DNA from: Verrucomicrobiota bacterium
GTDB taxonomy: Bacteria > Verrucomicrobiota > Verrucomicrobiia > Opitutales > Opitutaceae
Direction: 5' to 3'
DNA: 51,742 nt
NCBI GenBank assembly: GCA_023433275.1
Contig: JAEZDN010000042.1
Coordinates: forward strand, 1 to 51,742
Shown: positions 15,905 through 23,124 of the stretch, in pieces
Position numbering within the stretch: the stretch's first letter is position 1
Layout of the letters: each line of letters starts with the position of its first letter
Made by a program: the position numbers and the translations under genes
Notes under the pieces: model-generated
The model's database searches: none
What the model saw: only the letters and a program-made list of their open reading frames with translations
What the model was told of the DNA's origin: nothing

Positions 15905-16965
15905 AGGTCGGGCCAGCTTGCGGAAGGACTGACGAGTGCGCCGTTGGTGTAGCCCGCCAGCTCCCAGTACAGCGCCGGTGCGCCCGGGTCACCACTGGTC
16001 GGAAAGAGGATCGTGCTGACGGGAATCCGTGGCGGAAGCTGCCGGATCGCCTGGCGAAGATAGGACATGCGCGTGTCGTCGTCGCTGCTGTCCGTCGAGG
16101 GCGAGCTGTCGCTCGCCGTGGGGAGCCCGTCCGTCAACAGCACGATGGAATCCGGCAGCGTCGGCATGTACCGCACGGTGTTGAAGGCTCGCTCCAGATT
16201 GGCCGAGCCCCTGGGCACGACCAGGCGGAGCTGGGTCAGCGCCTGCTGCACGCTCGCCCGGTCCCCGCGCGAGATCCACCCTTCGGAGCGGTTGGGCAGG
16301 AGCGGAACCGTCTCCTCATTGAAGAGGAGGATCTGGAAATTGGCGTCCGTGCCCAGGTTCGCGACCAGCCACTCGAGCGCCTTCACCACCCGCTGCCATT
16401 TCGGGGCCTCGCGTTTCTTGAACTCCGGGTCGTCCAGCCGCGCGATGGCATCCTCCAGGGTGTCGCCGAGCATGCTGCCCGAGGCCCGCACAATAAACAG
16501 GACATGGCTGCCCTCCATCTTCACGCCCGTCAGGTACTGGCGCCGGTCCACCTCGGGGATCGGCACCGGCTGTTGCTCCTCCTCCGGCATGTTTTTCAAA
16601 TCGGCCAGCAGCTTCGCCTCCTCGTTCTTCAAGGCCGCAATCTGGCGCAACAGGCGCTTGAGTTCCTCGTCCTGCTCGTCGGCCTTGCGCTTGGTCTCCT
16701 GGTTTTCCTGCTCCATCGACGCCAGCTCCTCCGCGGTGATGGTCGCCGGACGCACGAGTTTGTTCAACTCGCTCTCCTCCTCGATGATCTGGCGTTCCAT
16801 CTCCACCACCTGTTTTTTCAGCTGTTCCACCGTGTCCTTCCCATAATCCGATTTTTGCCCCGTCGTCAGGATGAAGAGCAGAAGCACCGCGCCAAAGCCG
16901 CAGCAAATGCAGTCCATGAAGGACATGCTGAAGATTTCCGTCTCGCGCCGCTTCCCTTTGAGCAT
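15901..16965 (-). CDS. vWA-domain protein with MotB/ExbD-like N-terminal helix (vWA-1)
   Basis: The 354-residue paralogue of vWA-2 shares the N-terminal SMSFMDCICCGFGA (Asp18) plus hydrophobic helix, then a charged coiled coil (about 42-126) and a vWA domain from about 152. The first MIDAS motif reads RASGS (160-164): the metal-binding Asp is replaced by Arg (codon CGG), while LLTDGLPT keeps the later Asp. A metal-bound classic MIDAS is therefore unlikely. This gene lies 14 bp downstream of the Hsp70-fold gene and overlaps vWA-2 by 4 bp. Together the pair could form a heterodimeric TolR-like arm on the channel (inference). Confidence 0.85.
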   Translation of the reverse strand: MLKGKRRETEIFSMSFMDCICCGFGAVLLLFILTTGQKSDYGKDTVEQLKKQVVEMERQIIEEESELNKLVRPATITAEELASMEQENQETKRKADEQDEELKRLLRQIAALKNEEAKLLADLKNMPEEEQQPVPIPEVDRRQYLTGVKMEGSHVLFIVRASGSMLGDTLEDAIARLDDPEFKKREAPKWQRVVKALEWLVANLGTDANFQILLFNEETVPLLPNRSEGWISRGDRASVQQALTQLRLVVPRGSANLERAFNTVRYMPTLPDSIVLLTDGLPTASDSSPSTDSSDDDTRMSYLRQAIRQLPPRIPVSTILFPTSGDPGAPALYWELAGYTNGALVSPSASWPDL

Positions 16966-16979
16966 GACGAACGAATCCG

Positions 16980-18467
16980 TTACGAGCCGTGGCGACGCGA
17001 GTTCCCTGACTCAGGACAATACGCGAAAAGGATCTCCGTCTCGTCCGCCCCGTGATGGATGCTGAGCCGGTCACCCGCTTCGATCAGGGTGCGTTCGTGA
17101 ACTTGCGTGGCGAGCGACCCGGGCAGCCACCACAGGCCGTCCACCTGTTCCAATTGGATCTGGCCGCCGGCACCCGCCGCGTCGAATTCGTCCGGCAGGG
17201 ACAGGTCGGCCCCCAGGCCGGCGGGTCCGATCGTGAAAACCTTCAGGCCGTCGAGCCCGTGGCCCAAGCCTTCACAGACGGCATGCGAGGGACGCCGTGA
17301 AGGCGACGGTCGCTTCGCTTTCAACAAGCGGACGATGCAACGATCTGCCGACTGCTGCGGAAGGAGCGCCGCCGGCGCCACGGTCTCGACGGGGACGTCG
17401 GCCAGGTGCTCGCGCATCTCATGACCCGCGCCCAGCCGCGCCGCGCCGCAGGCCGCGGCCCCGGGGGAGAGCCGCAGGACGCGCGTCAGGCCCTCCCCGT
17501 GCAACGCGCTGGTCAGGCCCGAGAGCACCGCGGCCCGGGCCGTCAGCGCCACCGTGCAACGCGGCGACCGGCCGGCACTCTTCTGCAGGATGGCCCGCGC
17601 TCCCTGCAGCAGGGACTGATGAAATCCGGCCAGGTCCGACTCGAGCTGGTCGCGTGTCGCAATCAATTCGTACGTCCTCGTCCCCGTGTTGATCTGGTAA
17701 TGGTATCCCATCACGCCGGACAGGAGGAATTCCTTGGTCTGCCGATAAAACGCCTGGCCGATCTTGCCATCCTCCTGGATATCGAAGGTCGTGTGGCGGA
17801 GGAAACGATTGGCCATCGTGCCCGTGACGTGCCGGAGCACATCGTTGTAGCCGGTATGCGAGATCTTGGCGAAGTCCTGCCGCACGAGATTTCCTTCCCC
17901 ATCCCCGCGCAACAGCGTGAGCTCCGCTCCCCGCATGTGAATGTCGATCACCAGCACCGGCGCGCTCCGGTCAAAGTAATCGAGGCGCGGATCGCACATC
18001 GAGGCGCATGCCATGTCGACGATCCCGGTCAGCGGCATATTCAACTCGCCCGCCATGCCGAGCAGGAAACCGATGCGCTCCTCCTCGCTGGCAGCATCGA
18101 TCAGGTAATCACCGGGCACCGCCAGCACGGCCTTTTCCGGCGCTCCGGTGATCGCGGTCACCCGCGCGTAGTAGTCGCGGAGGAAGAAGTAGGCGAGTTG
18201 CGAGTAGGACAGGGATTTGCCCGCGGGGCCAAGCGGCGAGGCCTCGTGCGACAACTTGCTCCAGAAATCATGGGTCACCTGCTTCGGGCGGGCGAACCAA
18301 ACCTCCTCGGCCTCGGGCCCGAACGCGGCTTTTTTCCCATCGTGATAAGCCAGGCCCAGGCAACCCAACGGCCCGCCGCCCTCGATCACGGGATACCCTT
18401 CCTCGCCGGCGGCGGGAAAGGCGACCTCGAAGCCCGCGTCGCACAATTCAATGCCCAGAACCGACAT
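16980..18467 (-). CDS. Hsp70/actin-fold (ASKHA) protein, possible FHA-like C-terminus
   Basis: The 495-residue protein has the order of a divergent ASKHA ATPase. It starts with MSVLGIELCDAGFEVAF in place of the DnaK phosphate-1 loop GIDLGTTNS. AVLAVPGDY is near 113-121, RIGFLLGMAGELNMPLTGIVD near 131-151 matches the Hsp70 helix and linker, and VLVIDIHMRGAELTLLRGDG at 171-190 stands in the phosphate-2 position. Key glycines and threonines of the loops are altered, so ATP hydrolysis is uncertain. The last 70 residues (IQLEQVDGLWWLPG to EAGDRLSIHHGADETEILFAY) look like an FHA-type beta sandwich. It is cytoplasmic, starts 2 bp after the channel gene and precedes the vWA genes. It could be a regulator or assembly factor for the channel. 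Confidence 0.7.
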   Translation of the reverse strand: MSVLGIELCDAGFEVAFPAAGEEGYPVIEGGGPLGCLGLAYHDGKKAAFGPEAEEVWFARPKQVTHDFWSKLSHEASPLGPAGKSLSYSQLAYFFLRDYYARVTAITGAPEKAVLAVPGDYLIDAASEEERIGFLLGMAGELNMPLTGIVDMACASMCDPRLDYFDRSAPVLVIDIHMRGAELTLLRGDGEGNLVRQDFAKISHTGYNDVLRHVTGTMANRFLRHTTFDIQEDGKIGQAFYRQTKEFLLSGVMGYHYQINTGTRTYELIATRDQLESDLAGFHQSLLQGARAILQKSAGRSPRCTVALTARAAVLSGLTSALHGEGLTRVLRLSPGAAACGAARLGAGHEMREHLADVPVETVAPAALLPQQSADRCIVRLLKAKRPSPSRRPSHAVCEGLGHGLDGLKVFTIGPAGLGADLSLPDEFDAAGAGGQIQLEQVDGLWWLPGSLATQVHERTLIEAGDRLSIHHGADETEILFAYCPESGNSRRHGS

Positions 18468-18469
18468 GG

Positions 18470-19327
18470 TCAGGCCTCCCGCCCGGTTTCGCGCAACGGC
18501 ACGCGCATGATGTGCACCAGCTTCTCGCGGCAGTAGTTCTGCAGCTCGAGGATCAACGCTTCCTGCCGGGACTGCAGCATGTGCAGCATGTACATCAGCA
18601 CCATGCTGAGGATCAGCGCCACGAGCGTGGAGTTGAACGCAAGGCCGAGGGCCGAAACCACGCCGCTCAGGTCGCCCTTGATCGCCTCGTCGGCGTGCGA
18701 CAACGCATCGCCAATGCCGCGCACGGTGCCGATGAACCCGACCGCGGGAATGGCCCACGCGATGTAGCGGATCAATGACAGCTCCGAGTCGAGGTTGTCG
18801 GCCACCAGTTCCGCCCGCTCCTTCACCGCGCTCGCCGCATCCTGCACCGAGTTGGTCGCCTGGAAGCGATGGAGCGCCGCGAGCAGGAAATCAGGCAGCA
18901 AGCGCTCGCGCCACCGGACGTTCGCCTCCACCACCGTTTTCAATTCCTTGTAACGGTCCAGCGCATCCTCGGGGATGATTCGTTCGCCCTGGCGGACGCC
19001 GATGAAGTCGTGCTTCAACAACCGCCTCTCGCGCCCGACCTCGATCAGCTTGTAGGTCAGGATCACCGTGGCCCACATCCACAGCATCAGCTCAACCTCC
19101 TGTTCCGGATCCTTGATGATGATGTAGATCGAACGCGGCGCCTGCTTGGGCTCGCCATCCTGCTGCGACGCGGCGTTCAGGCGTTGGGTGATTTCCAACT
19201 CGGCCACATGGGGCCGCACGACGGTGGCGAAGTAAACCTCCACGAGGAGGATCGAGGCGAGCAATCCGATGTTGGGGACGAGAAAATCTACGGACAGGAT
19301 ACCCTTGTTGCGTGAGAGGATGGCCAT
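18470..19327 (-). CDS. MotA/TolQ/ExbB-type proton channel protein
   Basis: The 285-residue membrane protein has about four hydrophobic segments (17-35, 78-93, 185-203, 222-250). The last two carry the family motifs AIPAVGFIGTVRGIGDAL (191-209, with the conserved GTV) and ALGLAFNSTLVALILSMVLMY, where small and Thr residues line the ion path in TolQ and ExbB. A cytoplasmic helical part lies between the second and third segments (about 95-183). It is the first gene of a four-gene operon with Hsp70-fold and vWA partners. No ordinary ExbD/TolR gene is adjacent; the vWA proteins supply that helix instead. A longer in-frame start exists upstream, but it would overlap the divergent lipoprotein gene. 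Confidence 0.88.
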   Translation of the reverse strand: MAILSRNKGILSVDFLVPNIGLLASILLVEVYFATVVRPHVAELEITQRLNAASQQDGEPKQAPRSIYIIIKDPEQEVELMLWMWATVILTYKLIEVGRERRLLKHDFIGVRQGERIIPEDALDRYKELKTVVEANVRWRERLLPDFLLAALHRFQATNSVQDAASAVKERAELVADNLDSELSLIRYIAWAIPAVGFIGTVRGIGDALSHADEAIKGDLSGVVSALGLAFNSTLVALILSMVLMYMLHMLQSRQEALILELQNYCREKLVHIMRVPLRETGREA

Positions 19328-19388
19328 GGTGCTGGGGCGGCAGGTGATCCGGCGAGCGACGGGGTTAAAAATCGCGGAGTCGACTAAA

Positions 19389-19424
19389 AGTAGATTTGAT
19401 AAAATAGCCAATACAACTACGGTC
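19389..19424. promoter_or_regulatory. Overlapping divergent promoter region
   Basis: Plus strand: TTGATA (19396-19401), 17 bp, TACGGT (19419-19424) upstream of the lipoprotein run. Minus strand: TTGTAT (19416-19411), 16 bp, TCTACT (19394-19389) upstream of the channel operon. The stretch is markedly AT-richer than its surroundings. The two promoters would overlap and could interfere with each other. Confidence 0.4.
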
Positions 19425-19465
19425 GAGATCAGTCCAGCCCCCTTCGCGTTTCGCTTCCACTCCCC

Positions 19466-20110
19466 ATGAAATTGAAAGGTGATCGCAACTTCCCGCCGTT
19501 GCCCCGGTGCCTGGTATCCAGCATTCTCGCGGTCGTCATTGGCTGCCTCGCGGGTTGTCAGGTTGCCCCTTCCAAAACCGTCAAGGGCGCGGGCACCGGC
19601 TTGGCCGCGGGCGCGGTGGTCGGCGGTCTGGCGGCAGGCGCCACGGGAGGCAACTCGAGCCAGGGCGTGCTCGCGGGCGCCGGCGCTGGCGCGATCATCG
19701 GCGGCATCGTCGGCCTCACGCAGGAAATGAAGGAACGCAAGGAACAGGACCGTCTCGCGCAGGAGCGCGCCTACCAGCAGGAACTCGCCCGCAAGCGCGC
19801 CGAGGAAGCCAAGAACAAGGCCCTGCTCGACGAGGAGCTCGCCGTGGCGCAGGGTTTCCAAATCTCCGATCTCGAACTCACCGAGGCCCAGAAGAAGGTC
19901 GACAGCGCCGCCAACCGGCTCGCCAAGCTGCGCGAGGAACGCACCGCCGCCCTGGCGAAGAAAAAGGCGCTCGACGAGGCGAACGAAAAGCTGCTCTCCA
20001 CCGAGGCCGAAATTGTCCGCCTTGAGGAGGAACTCGCGCGCCTGAAGAACACGCCGGTCGAGGGGTTTTCCGCCACCACCGATCCCGCGGAAGCTTCCGG
20101 GCAGAATTGA
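19466..20110 (+). CDS. Glycine-zipper lipoprotein with coiled-coil tail
   Basis: The 214-residue protein has a lipoprotein signal with lipobox LAGC (Cys31). A Gly/Ala-rich glycine-zipper stretch follows (about 41-84, GTGLAAGAVVGGLAAGATGG ... GAGAGAIIGGIVG), which inserts into or packs at the membrane. The rest is a long charged coiled coil (about 86-195). The layout recalls SlyB/OmpA-like glycine-zipper lipoproteins. It heads a plus-strand run of four lipoprotein genes that diverges from the proton-channel operon, which suggests an envelope role. Confidence 0.82.
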   Translation: MKLKGDRNFPPLPRCLVSSILAVVIGCLAGCQVAPSKTVKGAGTGLAAGAVVGGLAAGATGGNSSQGVLAGAGAGAIIGGIVGLTQEMKERKEQDRLAQERAYQQELARKRAEEAKNKALLDEELAVAQGFQISDLELTEAQKKVDSAANRLAKLREERTAALAKKKALDEANEKLLSTEAEIVRLEEELARLKNTPVEGFSATTDPAEASGQN

Positions 20111-20141
20111 GCCCTCACCCACGCCCGCCTGCTCCGCCGGC

Positions 20142-20897
20142 ATGAAACCCCCGCTTCGCTCCCCTCTCCTCCTGGTGGGAACCCTGGGTGTCCTGGCCAC
20201 CTTCGCCGGTTGCAATTCGACCCAGACCTACACCGTCCAGGTCGATGCCATCGCCACCCCGGTCGAGGTCGGCCAGCCGGCCCCCGCCGCCCAGTCCTAC
20301 CACATCCGCAGCCAGAACCCGCGCCTCGACGAAAGCAGCCTGCGCTACAAGGAAGTGACCGATTACGTCCGCACCGCCCTTTCCGGCAAAGGCATGTACG
20401 AAGCGCCCCGGCCGGAACTCGCCGACGTCGTGATCGACATCGACTACGGCATGGACGCGCCGCGGGTTAAGTTCGAGACGGTCAGCAATCCCATCTACCA
20501 CCAGGTGCCCGGACAACCCTACCAGACCACCGTCCTGGTCCCGGTGCGCAACCCCGCCACCGGCCAGGTCCAAATGATCGAGCGAACGGTCACGATGCGC
20601 GGCGCGGATCAAGTCGAGTTCCTCGGCATGGAGGAAACCGTCCAGCCGGTGGTCGTCTACGAGAAATATCTCAAACTCTCCGCCCGCACCAACCGCGAGC
20701 CCGAGGAGGGCCGCGCGCCACCGGAAGTCTGGAGCGTCAATGTCTCGGCCGAGGACAAGAGCCAGGAATTGCGGAAGTACATGCCCATCCTGGCGTCCGC
20801 GACCGCCGACTACATCGGCACGAACACCCGCGAATCGAAGCCCATCAAGATCGCCGAGGGCGACGAGGTGGTGTCGTTCATCAAGAAGGGCATGTAA
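20142..20897 (+). CDS. Lipoprotein, paralogue 1 of 3 (DUF4136-like)
   Basis: The 251-residue lipoprotein has lipobox FAGC (Cys24). The mature part shows TYTVQVDAI, SYHIRSQNPRLDESSLRYKEV, YVRTALSGKGMYEAP, DVVIDIDYGMDAPR and WSVNVSAEDKSQELRKYMPILASATADYIG. The pattern of an early strand, a paired YVRTAL helix and an I(D)IDYG strand is reminiscent of DUF4136 periplasmic lipoproteins. It is about 60 percent identical by eye to the next gene. The function is unknown. Confidence 0.78.
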   Translation: MKPPLRSPLLLVGTLGVLATFAGCNSTQTYTVQVDAIATPVEVGQPAPAAQSYHIRSQNPRLDESSLRYKEVTDYVRTALSGKGMYEAPRPELADVVIDIDYGMDAPRVKFETVSNPIYHQVPGQPYQTTVLVPVRNPATGQVQMIERTVTMRGADQVEFLGMEETVQPVVVYEKYLKLSARTNREPEEGRAPPEVWSVNVSAEDKSQELRKYMPILASATADYIGTNTRESKPIKIAEGDEVVSFIKKGM

Positions 20898-20942
20898 GCC
20901 CAGCGGCGTCGATTCCCCATCGGATCCACGCCCACCGCCTTC

Positions 20943-21674
20943 ATGCCCTCCCGGCCGTCCAAGGTCCTGCTCGGGATCATCTCCCTCCTCCTCGGCCTCA
21001 CGGGCTGCGATGGCCAGCGTTACACCGTCCAGGTCGACGCCATCTCAAGCCCGACCGCCACCGGGCAACCCGCCCCGAGCGGACAATCGTACCATATCCG
21101 CGCGCGCAACCCGCGCCTGGATGCGGACAGCCTGCGCTACAAGGAAGTCGCCGACTACGTGCGCACCGCGCTGTCGGGCCGCGGCCTATATGAGGCCCCC
21201 TCACCCGAAACCGCCGACCTGATCATCGACATTGATTACGGCATGGAAGCGCCCCGCATCAAGTACGAGACTCGCAGCAACCCCGTGGTGATCGAAGTCA
21301 AGGGCGCGGTCCGCGAGGAACTGGTCACGGTGCGCGACACCCTCGGCAACTTGTCCTTCCGCACCGTTACCGTCCAGGAACCCGACCGGCAGGAATTCCT
21401 CGGCATGGACGAATCCATCCGGCCGGTCCTGATCTACGAAAAGTACCTGCGCGTTTCCGCCCGCGCCAACCAGGAGGCGGCCGAGGGCCGCCCGCCTCCC
21501 GAGATCTGGAGCGTCAATGTCTCGACGGAGGACGGCAGCCAGGAACTTCGGAAATACATGCCGCTCCTCGCGTCCGCCACCGCCGACTACATCGGCGTGA
21601 ACACGCGCGAGGAAAAGGCCGTGAAGCTCGGCGAGCACGACGAGGGCGTGAAGTTCGTGAAACAGGGAATGTAA
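20943..21674 (+). CDS. Lipoprotein, paralogue 2 of 3 (DUF4136-like)
   Basis: The 243-residue lipoprotein has lipobox LTGC (Cys22). It repeats nearly every block of paralogue 1: RYTVQVDAISSPTATGQPAP, YHIRARNPRLDADSLRYKEV, IIDIDYGMEAPR, FLGMDESIRPVLIYEKYL and WSVNVSTEDGSQELRKYMP. The main difference is the middle segment (about 115-140), where a Pro/Tyr-rich loop is replaced by VKGAVREELVTVRDTL. It starts 45 bp after paralogue 1. A recent duplication is the simplest reading. Confidence 0.78.
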   Translation: MPSRPSKVLLGIISLLLGLTGCDGQRYTVQVDAISSPTATGQPAPSGQSYHIRARNPRLDADSLRYKEVADYVRTALSGRGLYEAPSPETADLIIDIDYGMEAPRIKYETRSNPVVIEVKGAVREELVTVRDTLGNLSFRTVTVQEPDRQEFLGMDESIRPVLIYEKYLRVSARANQEAAEGRPPPEIWSVNVSTEDGSQELRKYMPLLASATADYIGVNTREEKAVKLGEHDEGVKFVKQGM

Positions 21675-21740
21675 GCCAGCCGACGGTCCCCTGTCCGGGT
21701 TTGCAGTTGTGCGCGTCTTGTCCCACCGCAACATCGCCTC

Positions 21741-22385
21741 ATGTCCATCAGACAGCCATTACTTTGGGGTGGCTTGATTGCCGCGGCGTTTCTGACCGGT
21801 TGCACCACGGTTCATGACGTCACGGTCGACGCCATCAGTGATCGCACCAAACCGCTGGGCAGCTCCTATCACCTGGAGGTGAACGACCCGGCCGGCGGGG
21901 TGGATCCGGAGCGCCATGCCATCGTCGTCGCGGCGATCGAGGATGCCCTGGCTGCTCGCGGTCTGTACGCCGCGCCCGCCACAGTCCGGCCCGACATGAT
22001 GATCCAGGCCAGCTACGGCGTCGGCCATGGCTACGTGAAAATCGTGACCCAACAAAACACGAATATTCTCCTCGGTCCTTCCGGCATGCCCCAGAGCAAC
22101 TCCAAGGCCGTGGTGGTTTTCGACAAGACCCTCGAACTCACCGCGCGCGATGTCCTGCCACCACCCGCCGGTTCGCCCGACGTCGGCCAACCGGGTCCGG
22201 AACTTTGGAGCGTCAAGACCAAGATCGTGGACACCAAACAGGACTTGCTGCCCTTCGTCTCCGCCCTCGCTTCCGCCTGCATCGATTACATCGGGGAAAA
22301 TCCGGGCCGCGAGCTGACCTTCCCCGTGGACTCCTCGCAGGCGCAGCAACTGCTGCAACACCGCCCTGAAGCGGTCGCGAAATAA
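21741..22385 (+). CDS. Lipoprotein, paralogue 3 of 3 (DUF4136-like, diverged)
   Basis: The 214-residue lipoprotein has lipobox LTGC (Cys21). It keeps the order of blocks seen in its two upstream neighbours: VTVDAIS, SSYHLEVNDP, AIEDALAARGLYAAP, DMMIQASYGVGHGYVKI, VVVFDKTLELTARD, WSVKTKIVDTKQDLLPFVSALASACIDYIG. The sequence is much more diverged. It ends the lipoprotein run, and a long noncoding stretch follows. Confidence 0.75.
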   Translation: MSIRQPLLWGGLIAAAFLTGCTTVHDVTVDAISDRTKPLGSSYHLEVNDPAGGVDPERHAIVVAAIEDALAARGLYAAPATVRPDMMIQASYGVGHGYVKIVTQQNTNILLGPSGMPQSNSKAVVVFDKTLELTARDVLPPPAGSPDVGQPGPELWSVKTKIVDTKQDLLPFVSALASACIDYIGENPGRELTFPVDSSQAQQLLQHRPEAVAK

Positions 22386-22520
22386 ATTCGGATTTCAGCG
22401 CACCCATTCCCAGCCCGGAGTCCTGACCCATGCGAAAGATCCAAGGGAAAGGACGCACGAGCGCCCAATCCGTTGATCCTTCGCTCCGCTGCTGATGAAC
22501 TGCGCCGGAACATTTCAGTG

Positions 22521-22667
22521 GGAAACACCGATGAACACAGATGAGCACGGATCAAAATGGCTTACAGCGGATAAGATCTCGCGGTTCGCCTTCACCATCC
22601 CGTGAAAAGAATTGTGAGCGCATGGGTGAGGCTAACCTGCCCCGTATCCGCGTTCCTCTGTGGTTAG
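22521..22667. repeat. Long inverted repeat family E
   Basis: The left arm ACACCGATGAACACAGATGA (from 22525) and the right arm ATCCGCGTTCCTCTGTGGTT (from 22646) are imperfectly complementary. A sibling family (CACGAATGAACACGAA) lies at 48101-48200 just before deoA, and a degraded trace is near 6711-6735. This type of intergenic repeat is common in several bacterial phyla. Confidence 0.6.
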
Positions 22668-22695
22668 ACTGCATGAGTCCGGCCGAGCGAGTTCC

Positions 22696-22857
22696 GAGCC
22701 GGAACGATGCAGTTGGAATGCGATTCCGCAGTGTGCGCGGTCGAACTGCTCGGTTGTAAGGGCGTGGCTCGTTCACGCCCTCGGTTTCCTCAGCGAGAAA
22801 AGGGCGCGGTCAAGCTGCGCCCCTCCATCCGACTGCATGATTCCGCCTGAGCCGGTG
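22696..22857. repeat. MITE-like structured element family D, copy 2
   Basis: Same order of parts as 5600-5756: a left end with GCCGGAACGATGCAG, a central hairpin GGGCGTGG-CTCGTT-CACGCCC, the CTCAGCGAGAAAAGGGCGCGGT block, and a right end with CTGCATGATTCCG. The terminal inverted repeats are imperfect but clear. Confidence 0.72.
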
Positions 22858-22890
22858 AGCCGCCGCATATTGGAAATACCTAAACCTCCC

Positions 22891-22979
22891 CCACCGTCAT
22901 CCTGAACGGAGTGAAGGATCCACGGAGCCTGCGCACGTCGTTTCCCTTGGATCCTTCGCTCCGCTCAAGCGGACGGTGG
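22891..22979. repeat. Inverted repeat family F, copy 1
   Basis: The arms CCACCGTCATCCTGAACGGA (from 22891) and the reverse complement of CCACCGTCCGCTTGAGCGGA (to 22979) enclose about 27 nt. The same family is at 36346-36445. Confidence 0.7.
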
Positions 22980-23124
22980 CGGTCGTGTTCCATTCTCCAA
23001 AGTTCATCTTCGCACAGGATGCAACCGCCCAGCGGTCGCTCCCGGTCCCAGAATGACGGAAGCGAAAAGACGGGGCCGTCCAGTTCCGATGAACTCTTCG
23101 GCCCAGTCCCGCTCCCGTTTCAAA

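Larger units (their letters stand above)
22386..23124. other. Noncoding repeat cluster
   Basis: No gene is supported in these 739 bases. Three repeat types lie in series: a long inverted repeat with arms at 22521-22552 and 22642-22667, the second MITE-like element (22696-22857), and an inverted repeat with arms at 22891-22921 and 22949-22979. A fragment of the last type (GATCCTTCGCTCCGCT) also lies near 22475-22490. Confidence 0.65.

Noticed and set aside
14897..19327. Zorya-type anti-phage system
   Set aside because: A MotA-like channel is present, but there is no OmpA-like ZorB, no ZorC and no ZorD helicase. The partners are vWA and Hsp70-fold proteins.
14897..19327. Tol-Pal system
   Set aside because: TolA, TolB, Pal and a plain TolR are absent. 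Only the channel and the short N-terminal helices resemble it.
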